NCBI GenBank assembly: GCA_956465555.1 | Contig: OY101115.1 | Location: 2,356,001-2,420,000 of the forward strand | Source: Nitzschia sp. pyKryTriq1 | Taxonomy: Eukaryota; Bacillariophyta; Bacillariophyceae; Bacillariales; Bacillariaceae | DNA: 64,000 nt | Direction of reading: 5' to 3' | Shown: positions 1 through 10,099 of the stretch, piece by piece | Layout: each line of letters starts with the position of its first letter | How positions within the stretch are numbered: position 1 is the first letter of the stretch | Notes under the pieces: model-generated | The model's database searches: none | What the model saw: the letters and a program-made list of their open reading frames with translations, nothing else | Told to the model about the DNA's origin: nothing | Made by a program: the position numbers and the translations under genes

Positions 1-152
1 TCGGGATAGCCCTGGCTGGTTCCGCGTGGAGAGGGCCTGGGGCGTGGGAGATACGAAAAGTTCGGGAGCATCCGGGGATCGGTGTGGTGGCCAGACCGTC
101 CACTTCTTCTGGCCGAACTGCGACATCTCACCCCTTATACAAGATGACGTAG

Positions 153-257
153 TCTTCTGACGGTCAGAAGAAATCTTCTGACCGTCAGACGAAATCTTCT
201 GACTGTCAGAAGAAATCTTCTGACTGTCAGAAGAAATCTTCTGACTGTCACATCACC
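153..257. repeat. 21-bp tandem repeat of hyphenated palindromes
   Basis: Five head-to-tail copies with a strict 21-bp period start at 153, 174, 195, 216 and 237. Most copies hold the inverted pair CTTCTGAC-N-GTCAGAAG, separated by AAAT, so each could fold as a 17-nt hairpin or bind a dimeric protein. Copies differ mainly at the central base. No gene overlaps the array. Confidence 0.9.
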
Positions 258-348
258 AACTTCAACTACTGATAGCCGTACCTCAAACACCAGCAGCACC
301 CACACGATCATCAGCCCACAGCATCGACGACGCCTCTCCTACTCAACA

Positions 349-639
349 ATGAAGGTCAACATGCTTCCAAAGGATGAAGAGTTCCATGCCGGCCGTTTTC
401 AAGGTCATGAAAAGTATAAGATGATTATTCATGGAATCGAATCCATCGGGAACATCGCTTGAAACAGAATGGTAGTCGGTCGGAAGGGACAGGCATCATT
501 GCAGTACAAAGGACACATGAAGCCTCCTCCTAGTTATTGGTTGGTGCCTGATGGTTGGAAGTCAGTTAGTAGCATTCACCAGCAGAACTACTTTTTTGTC
601 CCCCTTTTCTTTGGGAAAATTTGGGGGGAACTATGTTGA
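349..639 (+). pseudogene. Coding-like relic with one internal UGA
   Basis: An ATG at 349 opens a frame of 96 codons that is broken only by TGA at 460-462 and ends at TGA 637-639. Both halves have protein-like composition, the second containing PPPSYWLVPDGWKS. I recognise no family. It could be a decayed gene or transposon piece, or chance. The internal UGA aligns with no known redox motif and I saw no SECIS-like hairpin after it, so I do not call a selenoprotein here. Confidence 0.2.
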
Positions 640-1081
640 CAGAATTTCAAGCCTGCGCGTGTCACCGCGCGGAGCAACAATCAGGAGGTTTGACGTGGAA
701 AGCGAGAAACCCCCGCGCGCAACAGCGCGAAGATATGTAAAAAACGAGGTTACGGGTTTCTGCACGTACGGTACACTACCAGTACGAGTACGGGAGGTGA
801 TCGAGAGAGAAAAAGAGAGACGCCGGGAGGGGAAAGGGGAAAGATGATGATGAAGATCCTCCAATAACGCGACCGCGACCGGAAAGAAGGCAAAGGATGA
901 GACTGGAGTACAAGTAGTGCAGAGAGCAGAGCGGTCCTTTTCATTCGACCTTCCAATCCGGGTACAGGCAGAGCTTAGAGATTTGACTACGAGCAGCCGC
1001 ACTGTATCTCGTTCAATTGCTATCAGATCCCAATCTACGCATCGAAGCTGCTAGCTGATACATAACACCCGATAACACCCG
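640..1081. other. Upstream region of the stomatin-like gene
   Basis: No supportable gene. The stretch has a GTAC-rich cluster near 766-795 and the short direct repeat CCCGATAACA just before the start codon at 1082. It is presumably promoter and 5' UTR. Confidence 0.4.
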
Positions 1082-2363
1082 ATGAGTCGACACTTAATAG
1101 CCCGATCCCTGGCATCGGCGAGCCGACCACCTTTCCCGTCTCGTTCCACTGCGGTGCTCTCGTCCCAGGCCCAGAATGCCACGAGAACTTTCAGTTATGT
1201 TTTGGATGGATGGGGAGGCGGCGGTGGTATGGGAAGCGCTTGGCAGTGGCCCATCACCAAGTCCAACACAGTATTCAACATCGTTCCTCAAGGGTACAAG
1301 TACGTCGTGGAACGCTTTGGCAAATTGCACTCTATTCAGGATAGCGGGTACTTCTTCGCCATTCCCTGGGTAGATCAAATTGCCTATGTTATTGACGTTC
1401 GTGAGCGAGCCATGGATATTCCTCCTCAGGCTGCCATCACGCGAGATAACGTGTCAGTGGAGGTGTCCGGGAATTTGTTCGTCAAGTTTCAAGATCCCCG
1501 GGCAGCCGCCTATGGAGCATTGAATCCGCTGTACAGTGTCACACAGGTATGTAGACCAGGTCAATCCTCGTGAACTGTTGCTTCTGATCGTCTCTTGCAC
1601 CAACCCTCACTTACTGAACGATTGATTGATTGATTGATTATTATTTGTTGGGATCACCTACGATTCGTATGTACCTCTCTCTGGCACATGATAGCACGCA
1701 CAATCGGCCATGCGTTCGGCAATTGGAGAAATGGAATTGGATGAAATTTTGCACGGACGAGCTCGGTTGAATGCGCTCATCAAGGGAAGTTTGCAAGAAG
1801 CTGCGCTTCCTTGGGGCTTGGAAGTCCGTCGCTACGAGATTACAGAAATTACACCCGATCATCAGATTCGGATTGCCATGGACAAGCAGGCGGCAGCGGA
1901 ACGTGATCGACGTGAGCACGTTTTGAGAGCTGAGGGAGACAAACAGAGAGCACAACTGACATCAGAGGGAGTAAAGATTAGCCTGACGAATGAGTCTGAG
2001 GGTAATTTGATCAAGGTCAAGAACGAAGCGGAGGCTTCCAAGCAGAAGATTCTTTTGGAGGCCCAGGGTCAGGCTGAAGCTATTCGATTGACGGCTTCAG
2101 CACAAGCCGAAGCCCTTGCCATGATCGCTGCTCAACTCAACCAAGTAGGTGGGCAAGAAGCTGCTCGTCTGGCGTTGGCAAGAGACTACGTCGCAATGTA
2201 CGGAGAAATGGGCCAACAGTCCAACACAATTATGTTCAATGATAGACCAGCGGATGTCAACGCTCTTCTTTCTCAGGCGGTCATGTCTATGAACGCCGCA
2301 GTGAAGGCAACAAATGTGCCAGTCCTACCAGCTGAAAGCGAGGTTGCAAAGGAAGAAAAGTAA
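1082..2363 (+). CDS. Stomatin-like protein 2 (SPFH/prohibitin family), mitochondrial
   Basis: Two exons, 1082-1546 and 1695-2363, are separated by a 148-nt phase-0 intron (CAG|GTATGT ... AG|CAC) and give 377 residues. The N-terminus is rich in Arg, Ser and Ala without acidic residues, as in a mitochondrial presequence. The SPFH domain starts near residue 63 (FNIVPQGYKYVVERFGK), includes RDNVSVEVSGNLFVKF, and continues across the splice into AMRSAIGEMELDEIL. A long Ala/Glu/Lys helix (about residues 210-310) then resembles the SLP-2 coiled coil, with EAIRLTASAQAEA. Family members scaffold cardiolipin-rich inner-membrane domains and respiratory complexes. The length matches SLP-2. The gene converges on the exonuclease gene 160 nt away. 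Confidence 0.93.
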
Positions 2364-2524
2364 TAAGTTTAGAAATAATAATGAAAAGCTAGTGCAATGT
2401 TACTGCTCTCATGCCTGTAAACGATATACGGTATGCTGTGGTTCTCTCATAGGTGGTTTCACCGGGGGAAAGCGACAACAAATTCGTGCGTTGATGGATG
2501 AAAAATATCTCGAGAACGGCAGAG

Positions 2525-3432
2525 CTAGAACGAGTACCCCATATTGCGACACTGGCAGTCCATTTGGAAATCCCAGTCCATTTGATGCTTTCTATATAGG
2601 GCCATCGCGGTACAAGCGTCCTCCATAGGACAATGAGGTCGGTCATTCTTCTGGATTTCAATGGCGAGATGAATCTTCGCCAGATGACAGAGGCGGCTGG
2701 GACAGTATCGTCCAAATCTATCTTTCTTCTGGTAAGTGGGATAGGTGCACGTATCCCGAATATCACGCCAGGGGTGTCTGATGCCAAGAACAGCCAGATC
2801 ATTTTCGAGTCCGTGACCTACAAGAATTTTGTTCCGAATGAGACGAATCACTAAATTGCGACATTGACCGAATTTCATGGCGTTTGTCGACGACAAGTCT
2901 TTCTCCGAGATCCCCGTAATATGATGGCGATAATCGGTAACTCGTTCCTCGACTTTGACAAATGTGTCGAATATGCGTCGTCCGAAATAGTCGACCAGGG
3001 AAACTCGCGCTAGGACAGACTTCCTTCCTCCTGGGCCAACGCCGACCACTGAAAATCGAATCAAAAGTGAGAGCAAGCAGACGGCTGGTGATGGCAAGAT
3101 TCGAAAAACTTACTTTCGCAATCCAAGGCCACATGTTTTTGAGATGGAAAAGTCGGTGCGGGCGAACCAGAGTACACATCCGAGGAAAGACGACCGGCGA
3201 GAGGGTTGGAAAATCCCGGCGGAGGAGCAAGCATTTTCCCATCGCCGCGGTCGCCTCGTCTACAATTCCGAGGCTTGAAAGAGGTCGCTTTTGGGTTGAG
3301 ACATCGAACAGAAGAAGTGGGCTGCGATTCATCGAAAATCTCCAAGTCCATGCTGGCCTCCGAAAGCGATGCTGTGCTTTCATCAGAATCCACCAGCAAA
3401 GCTTCTGCCATGGCTTTTCCGATGGGAATCAT
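2525..3432 (-). CDS. RNA exonuclease 4-like DEDDh 3'-5' exonuclease
   Basis: Exons 3432-3114 and 3048-2525 join over a 65-nt phase-1 intron with a strong GTAAGT donor. The splice restores the Exo I motif ALDCEMVGVGPGG, giving 280 residues. Exo II is VGHGLENDL, and Exo III is HCPMEDACTAM with the DEDDh histidine. This is the REX4/ISG20L2 pattern, a family that trims rRNA precursors and structured RNA in the nucleolus. The first 90 residues are low in conserved motifs, Ser/Pro-rich and probably disordered. The ATG at 3432 is the first in frame but the true start could differ. The neighbouring 1672-residue gene lies on the same strand 517 nt upstream. Confidence 0.88.
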
Positions 3433-3949
3433 CTCTCAAAGTTCACGAAAGGACAATTGTCGAATGGTGTGTTGTCTTGGTGTCGAATGCTGATATCAAC
3501 TGTTATTTTTTGTGTCGACTATGTCGTGGAGACTCACTCTAGCTAGAGAGAGTGGAGGAGTGAGTTGTTGGGTCGTTTCCATCCAAAACGTGAGTTGAAA
3601 CTCTTCTGGGTTTGCTTTCAAACAAATCTCAAATCTTGGGCGCGAATAATGTGGGAATCGGTCCAACTCCTTTTTGCGCGCGGGTCACGCCACGAATAGT
3701 CGTCATTCGTCAGTACATGACGTCACCAAAGCGAGCCCGCCGGGCCGGATTCTCCGGGCAGCCACACTTCCCTCCGACAGACCACATCACACAGTACCAC
3801 CAGTACCTGGTATAGTCTTCTGCTGATGCTTGTGAGGTTTTCGGGAATTGCTTGTATCATAGTACGGTATCTTACTCGTATGGAACCAATCTCATTTTCT
3901 GTGCGAGTATTGGCTACGATGATCAACAAGACCCCTTCCCATGTCGCCT
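3433..3949. other. Intergenic, between two minus-strand genes
   Basis: No gene seen. It contains a CTAGCTAGAGAGAG tract near 3538 and a GACGTCACC-type palindrome near 3718. It should hold the 3' UTR of the large gene and the promoter of the exonuclease gene. Confidence 0.4.
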
Positions 3950-6900
3950 TTACCCTTCCACAAGGAAATCTTCTAGATCGACAAATGCATCCGACGGCGC
4001 CCCATCTTGCCCGTCGTTCTTGCGATCCAGGCTCATGAACGCGTTAACTATGGGATTTCTGCTTTTTGCGATAGTTATGGCGGCACGTTTCTTTGGTCGA
4101 ATTGAACTATGCCGGCGAGTCTGTCTCTTTTTCGTTGTGTTTGTTTCACTGAGAGTCGGGAAATCAGGAAGAGAGGTCGCAGCGTACTCTGAAGGCATCG
4201 CTAGCTCTACAAGGCGGAGTTTACGCTTCGATAGACGGATGATTTCCGAGAGGCCACCGGAGAAAAAAGTGCGGAAGGCAGGACCCAACCCATCCACATC
4301 GATTTTACCAGATAGCACCTTTTCAAAATTTCTGAGGCTTGCATGAAGGTCGCGAACCAGTAGGGAGGTCTTTTCAACCCAAGGTAATAGTTCGGTGGTA
4401 TCGATTCTCTTGCTGGGATGCTCACCTGGTGGCCGTTTGCGCCGTAGGATGGATAGCCAGCGAAAGGTGCCAACAGTAAAGTCAGCGTTGGAATCATCGA
4501 GGACCAGCCAAGCTCCCACAGCACCGAGGGCTTCCAGGAAGCAAATCTTCGTGTAGATTTTGCATGCACCAGCTGAACCAGTGTCCAAGATCGAGCACAG
4601 TTGGTCGATCGAAAATTTTAACACCTTCGAGACCGTTGCGACCAACTGGCAAAACCTGATTCTAGGCGCGCTTGGTAAATTCATTGCCAACATATCCAAG
4701 ACGGCTGCTTGAGTTTGAGACTCGACAACGGCTGTAGAAGACTTGAAAAGCCTGGCTATCCTCTCTAGCGACAAGAGAAGATCCTTCTGCCTCCAAGAGA
4801 GGAAATTCAGCATCGTGCCGAGAGCAGCATTGTCGACGAATCTCTCAGGACGCCGCATGTCGTATACTATGGATCGAAAAGACTCGCGCCAATTCTCTTC
4901 CAGAGCTAAAAACGTACACGACAAAGCCCAGGACCAGAGCTCCTTTCTTCCCAAGCTCACCTCGATTTGATTCGCGGTCTTATCGGTGGGATACTTCGGT
5001 GCGTCTTGATCCAATGTCTCTCCATCGCTGGTTCCATCTCGAGTTGATTGCTCCTGAGGAAAGATTTGACTGCCGTTTTGTGTGCCCTCCGTGTGGAGTC
5101 TTCCAGCGATATCTTCCCACGGCACAGAGTTTGGATCGCGAAGTGAACCCCATCTCGTCAAAATAAAAATACAGTCCTCGAATAAGCCTGACACTAACTC
5201 GCTTTCGGGATTCATCAATTTACACATCTCAAACGAATCCATTGGGCGAGTCATTAAATGATCTCTGAGCATTCCTCTAATGATCGAAGGAAACTCAGCA
5301 GCGGCTGTAATCAAAGACGACCGGAACAGGGTGGCGTCTGGAAGCGGGAATGATCTCAGTATCCCACGAATGGACTTGACAACTTTTGCAAAAATGGAAA
5401 GGAATCCTGGAGTGGCCCCAATGTCAGTCGACATCAAGAAATGGTAGATCAACGTGACACAGGTCTGAATTGAAGCGAGATAGGATTCGTACATTTCAGT
5501 GGTGATCCCTCCACTGTGTCCTTCGAGCCCAGCCTTTAGATCTTGTACAATTTCCCTCAAAATACTTGCGATAAAGGTGCTGTCGGCATCCAATACTTCA
5601 CTGAGGGCACTTGTTTCTACGGAACCAGCTCCTGAGACCGACTGAATTTCAGAAGGAGAAGCAAGTTGAAGGCACCTCTCAAGTGCTGTCAATACGGCGA
5701 CCCGAATGCCCCGGATTGAATTGTCCACGTCGTCTGCACTTCGGATAGACTTTAGAGAGCACACACTGTTATCTGTCTTTGAGACATCTGTCTTTGAGAC
5801 TGCTGCCTCGGTTGTAACATTTGATTCTAGGTATGCGACAAACCGAGAGGCGCCTTTCTCACTCCCAACGACATGATACAACGTCCAGAGACTTCGAAGA
5901 AGAACGAGCCATACCTCCATCTCCATTTCACCTGGCGAGTCACCAATAGCCTGGCAAAAGTGGACAATCGATGTCAAATGCTCTTCTGCGTCTTCCAAAG
6001 GTGAATTTTGTGACACAATATCTTGCACGACCCGTGATGCTGCCGAGAAAAATTCTGCGGCCGTGCTGGTTATTGTAAGTGTATGAAGTGTGCTAGGATG
6101 ATCGTTCGTCTCCGTATTCATTGCTTGGACGCGGAGATTTTGTTTTAGCTCGAGAACGCAGCCAACTGCACGAACCAATTTCCGACACACATTGACTGGC
6201 CTTTCCCGCCGTCGGACGTTTCGCAATGTTTGACCGCAGAGAAATTCGACAAGGAATTCGCAAAGAGAAGAATGGACCAGAACCATAGATGAAGGTTCTA
6301 CGTCGACCTCGCGACTACTCATCAGAGTATCGGTTCCTGTGGTGAACCACTGAGGTAGCATCATTTCCGCGGACACGCGCGTTAAGTCATCGTCGATAGC
6401 TTCGCTTTCTTGCTTCACAACACAACCCAGGCCTTGCTCCAAGACTTCATAACCATTGCCTTGAGGTACAAAGCCCTGAAAATCTGCTTGTGACTCCTCC
6501 ATGTGTGTTAGATAGTCGAAGACTGCCGCAAAATAGGTTGCCATCATACAGAATTGGAGCATGAATTCGTTTTTACTGCTGTCTTTGAAGCAGGCCTTCA
6601 ATGCTTCGCTTGAAGTACGGCGGTCATCAATTTTTGTCCGGCGCGTGTAGGAAAATAGCACATGGTAAACGAATAGGTCGTGAATTTTTACTGCCTGGTC
6701 CAAAGACGAAGCGTCGACCTTTTCAGAGAAATTATGGAAAAGCAACGATAGGGATAATCGAAGCAGGCCAACCAGATCTTCGGTCTGCCTAGTCTGAATC
6801 AAACCGACAGCTGGATCCTCCCAAACAATGAATGCATTCTCTGCAACGAATCGCGCCGAAAATTCTGGTGTTTCCTTCAACACAAACTTTCCAAGTCTTG

Positions 6901-8968
6901 CAATTGTGGCACGGAGAAAATGATTGGCCGCGGATTCATCCAATTCTTCGTCCTGTAGTAGGTCCGATATTTGCTCATACAACCAGGTTCGATCAGAAAC
7001 GTGCAGGGGCGGAGTGTCCATTACTATAGAATCGGACAGTATGAACCAGGATTCTAAGGCGATCCTGTCCCAGGGAGAAGATCGAAGTAGCTCCAATAGT
7101 CCCAACAAGCCAGCACGAGCCATATCATCACTCCTTGTTTCGACGTCGTCACGTTCTTCCCATGCACCACAGTAGGATCGATCCAACAAAGCTTTTGAAC
7201 TGGAAAGCACCGCTCCTCGCGCCGATTTGCACGACGATACGGAGGCAGCGAGCTGCATGAAGGTTTCTGCGTCGAGAGGTTGATGGAGCAACGAAGTACA
7301 AGGTTCAAGAAAGTGCAAATCCAGGTCTTTCTGATGCCTCGAGCCCGCAATGAGCGCCACTGCCGCGATACATGAGTTTGTGCGTATCAGATCTGAGCCT
7401 TCACAAAGTAGCCCTTGGCGGATTGTGTCGACAACCATTCCTCGACAGCAGGGCGACTCAATGTACAGTAAAGCGACCGAGGTGATAAAAAATAGCATTG
7501 TCCTCGCTTCCTGAACAACTTTCCCACCAAAGATATATGAGCGTGCCAGTTTCACTATTTCCACGCTCTTTCGTCTGAGATATGCATCGGATTCGCGTCC
7601 AGCAGGATTCCCAATCCACACTATGCTCAAAAGCAGCTTGGCAGCTCTCGACAATGAAACCACTCTAGTATCGTCGGGATCAACAAAAATGCCTACGCCC
7701 CCATAAGCAACATCCCCCAACAGCTCAACAAGTAGAACTTTGTCCGTCTCAAAATCATCCGAAAGGCCCAGTTGTGCGATCGTCTCCTCCTTGGGATAGA
7801 GAATATCCAGTAGACGAGCCTGACAATCAGGAATGGAATAGTCATCATCTTGGCTAGTAGAGTCTTCTTTCTCGACCGCCTGAGAAAAAAGTTCTGATAT
7901 CACACCCGAGGTCGAATTTTGTGTACATTGACAGATGATCAACAGAATGTTCACTCGGACCCATTCAGGCCCGCTGGTTTCTGCATCAAATACTTTCCAA
8001 AAGTCATTGAGTCTGGTCGTTGTGAGTTCTGTCAACATATTACTGAGATGATCATCCAGCGAAGCATAATCTTCCCGCCTGCTCGTTGCTGCAAAAAGTA
8101 TTTGAATGGGAATCTGATACCAAGATAAATAATTGCCCTCAACGACGGTATGTGTGGCAACCTCCATGGACACATTCATGATGGTCCTGAGAGCACCCAC
8201 TGCTATTTCCAAGCCATGCTGCTTCAGATATTTGAGTGTCGAGTCTCTAGCCGTGTCCATTTCCATTGCCGTCACCATTGATCTCAATCGCTGTACTAGT
8301 CTGATCCAGACATGGATGGTCACCGAAGAAAGCTTCCGTTGAAATACCCAGAGGTTTAATTTTTCGACCGTCTCTCCATTGCAGTGTTTCTTCGCGAAGA
8401 AGAAGAGACTCGAAATAAGATCACAAAGTAGGAATGCTCGATCGTTCGGACACAACCGCAATCCGTCCAGGAGCCTGTCGATTGCATCTTTTATAGCCCG
8501 TATTATGGATTCATCACAGCCAGAGGCAGAGACCGATCGAGCACCGATAGAGCTGGAAGCCTCTTGTAAAAATACTTCCACAGCCGAAACACAGACATAA
8601 AACTCCTCTATCCTCATATCAAGGCATTTTGTTGTAAACTCAGTGATAGCCGCCCACGGTGTCACATACCATGGACGTATCAGGAGCAGAGCTTGGAGCC
8701 CCTGGACAGCTGAGAAAGGCGCAGTCGATGACTCCCCGCCAGTACTCCCCGTCATTGTCGAGTTCAGCTGCGACTGCCAAGCCTCCAAGAGATCACGGGC
8801 GCGGTCCGATGACGGGTGGAGAGCAGCTCCGATTACTGCTGCATTGTTATTATTATTATTCAGTAGTTTACACTCCAGCAGAGAATTCAGCGTTCGCGAG
8901 TTGCCGTTCTCCACAGCCCCCAGAATCTTTTCTACTAGCCCCTTGTCCATCATGGTTGCTACCGACAT
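3950..8968 (-). CDS. Large protein of unknown family, 1672 residues, probably alpha-helical
   Basis: One uninterrupted frame of 5 kb runs from ATG 8968 to the stop at 3950 and needs no intron. I recognise no named domain. The protein is a long run of Leu- and Ala-rich amphipathic helices, as in HEAT/ARM-type scaffold proteins. There is no signal peptide or clear membrane segment. Near the C-terminus is a basic patch (KKRQTRRHSSIRPKKRAA, about residues 1608-1625) that looks like a nuclear signal, followed by SRNPIVNAFMSLDRK and an acidic end DAFVDLEDFLVEG. This layout could suit a nuclear genome-maintenance or ribosome-assembly scaffold, but that is inference. A second Met at residue 6 could also serve as the start. 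Coding is certain from length. Confidence 0.85.
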   Translation of the reverse strand: MSVATMMDKGLVEKILGAVENGNSRTLNSLLECKLLNNNNNNAAVIGAALHPSSDRARDLLEAWQSQLNSTMTGSTGGESSTAPFSAVQGLQALLLIRPWYVTPWAAITEFTTKCLDMRIEEFYVCVSAVEVFLQEASSSIGARSVSASGCDESIIRAIKDAIDRLLDGLRLCPNDRAFLLCDLISSLFFFAKKHCNGETVEKLNLWVFQRKLSSVTIHVWIRLVQRLRSMVTAMEMDTARDSTLKYLKQHGLEIAVGALRTIMNVSMEVATHTVVEGNYLSWYQIPIQILFAATSRREDYASLDDHLSNMLTELTTTRLNDFWKVFDAETSGPEWVRVNILLIICQCTQNSTSGVISELFSQAVEKEDSTSQDDDYSIPDCQARLLDILYPKEETIAQLGLSDDFETDKVLLVELLGDVAYGGVGIFVDPDDTRVVSLSRAAKLLLSIVWIGNPAGRESDAYLRRKSVEIVKLARSYIFGGKVVQEARTMLFFITSVALLYIESPCCRGMVVDTIRQGLLCEGSDLIRTNSCIAAVALIAGSRHQKDLDLHFLEPCTSLLHQPLDAETFMQLAASVSSCKSARGAVLSSSKALLDRSYCGAWEERDDVETRSDDMARAGLLGLLELLRSSPWDRIALESWFILSDSIVMDTPPLHVSDRTWLYEQISDLLQDEELDESAANHFLRATIARLGKFVLKETPEFSARFVAENAFIVWEDPAVGLIQTRQTEDLVGLLRLSLSLLFHNFSEKVDASSLDQAVKIHDLFVYHVLFSYTRRTKIDDRRTSSEALKACFKDSSKNEFMLQFCMMATYFAAVFDYLTHMEESQADFQGFVPQGNGYEVLEQGLGCVVKQESEAIDDDLTRVSAEMMLPQWFTTGTDTLMSSREVDVEPSSMVLVHSSLCEFLVEFLCGQTLRNVRRRERPVNVCRKLVRAVGCVLELKQNLRVQAMNTETNDHPSTLHTLTITSTAAEFFSAASRVVQDIVSQNSPLEDAEEHLTSIVHFCQAIGDSPGEMEMEVWLVLLRSLWTLYHVVGSEKGASRFVAYLESNVTTEAAVSKTDVSKTDNSVCSLKSIRSADDVDNSIRGIRVAVLTALERCLQLASPSEIQSVSGAGSVETSALSEVLDADSTFIASILREIVQDLKAGLEGHSGGITTEMYESYLASIQTCVTLIYHFLMSTDIGATPGFLSIFAKVVKSIRGILRSFPLPDATLFRSSLITAAAEFPSIIRGMLRDHLMTRPMDSFEMCKLMNPESELVSGLFEDCIFILTRWGSLRDPNSVPWEDIAGRLHTEGTQNGSQIFPQEQSTRDGTSDGETLDQDAPKYPTDKTANQIEVSLGRKELWSWALSCTFLALEENWRESFRSIVYDMRRPERFVDNAALGTMLNFLSWRQKDLLLSLERIARLFKSSTAVVESQTQAAVLDMLAMNLPSAPRIRFCQLVATVSKVLKFSIDQLCSILDTGSAGACKIYTKICFLEALGAVGAWLVLDDSNADFTVGTFRWLSILRRKRPPGEHPSKRIDTTELLPWVEKTSLLVRDLHASLRNFEKVLSGKIDVDGLGPAFRTFFSGGLSEIIRLSKRKLRLVELAMPSEYAATSLPDFPTLSETNTTKKRQTRRHSSIRPKKRAAITIAKSRNPIVNAFMSLDRKNDGQDGAPSDAFVDLEDFLVEG

Positions 8969-9616
8969 TTGGACTTTAGCATCTTGGCGACAGCAAAAAC
9001 GGAAACGTGTCTTGTCTTCTGGAGTAACTTTTCTACGAAGTAGAGTAGGTTATTGAAGACTCTCTACCGGTAGTAGAGGAGGGAGTCCATTCTTCCAGGT
9101 TCATCATCATCATCTCTTATCTCTTCTTGGTCCTACTAGGTCCATGGTCTCCCTCGCCGTGCTCACGCACGAGACAGCACGGCGTAAAAATTCAAAATAG
9201 TGCGCGCTAAAGGAAACATTTTGCGACTCGATCGACCCCTGGGCGAGCAAAGCATTGATCATCAACACTGCCGGTAAGTTGCAGGCTAAGATTGAACATT
9301 ACCATTCACGAACCCAGAGATAATTAACCTGACGATACTAGCAACTGAAATTATAAGTGCTAAGGATATAATCTCATGTGAGGCTTCCATCGTGTCTATC
9401 CTCTCTTTCTTTTAGAGAGCTATCGTAGTTTGTTGACTTTCTCGCCTGACCCTTAGTTCTAGAGTAGATAGAAAGATCAGTGCGACAAAGAAGCACCTAA
9501 CGTTCACGCATATTTGATTGATAAGCTATTATATATTCCTGGGTTTTACTTGTGCAGCAACGGCGAGCCATCTAGAACGTAAATAATGAATTTCACCCCA
9601 TACGAGATGTAGCATC
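8969..9616. other. Intergenic, upstream of the large gene
   Basis: No gene seen in about 650 bp. Features are CTCTCTACCGGTAGTAGAGG near 9060 (short inverted repeat) and an AT-rich stretch at 9320-9560. It probably carries the promoter of the large gene and the 3' UTR of the bZIP gene. Confidence 0.4.
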
Positions 9617-10099
9617 CTATTTGTTCACATCGCCACCCATTCCTGCACCACCTGGCATGGCGAGCGCCGCGAGTCCTTGACCACCCTGCAGCAAAGACTG
9701 GATGTTCGGAATCATGCTCACGGACGCAGCTCCCCCCGACTGCTCAATGAGCGCGGCCAGTTCCCGGCGCAGCCCCAAGTTTTCCTTGGAAAGGTTCGCA
9801 TTATCAGAAGTCAAGCTTTCCACCGACTCTTGAAGGTCCGTAAGAAGCTTCTTCCTTCTCTCTCGACTCTCGCGGGCAGATCTTCGATTAGCCATGACCC
9901 GACGCATCTTTCGGACTTCTCGACGCTTCTCGGGGTCCAGTTCAAATTCATTCAAGTCGGCGGCAGCCAATTCCTCGGCGGTAAGCTCGCTGATGGGCTT
10001 GTCTGGTAGGCTTCTCTTGCTGCCTGCGAAACGTTCGCCTTCCTTTTCGGAGTCACTTCCTTCAAAATCTTTATCTTTGTTGCTTTCTTCTCCGCTCAT
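9617..10099 (-). CDS. bZIP transcription factor, 160 residues
   Basis: A single exon runs from ATG 10099. An acidic, Ser/Lys-rich N-terminus (about 60 residues) precedes a basic region with the invariant N-x7-R spacing, ANRRSARESRERRKK (about residues 69-83). Heptad leucines then form a zipper through LQESVESLTSDNANLSKENL and LRRELAALIEQ. The tail is rich in Gly, Ala and Met. The family binds DNA as dimers, usually at ACGT-core sites. Short stramenopile bZIPs of this layout are common, and the target genes cannot be read from the sequence. There is no light-sensing PAS or LOV domain as in aureochromes. Confidence 0.92.
   Translation of the reverse strand: MSGEESNKDKDFEGSDSEKEGERFAGSKRSLPDKPISELTAEELAAADLNEFELDPEKRREVRKMRRVMANRRSARESRERRKKLLTDLQESVESLTSDNANLSKENLGLRRELAALIEQSGGAASVSMIPNIQSLLQGGQGLAALAMPGGAGMGGDVNK

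Noticed and set aside
460-462. UGA inside a coding-like frame as a possible Sec codon
   Set aside because: No redox motif, no recognisable family and no SECIS-like structure seen downstream.
2962-3546. A 194-codon plus-strand frame
   Set aside because: Opposite the REX4-like gene, whose catalytic motifs are restored by a good intron.
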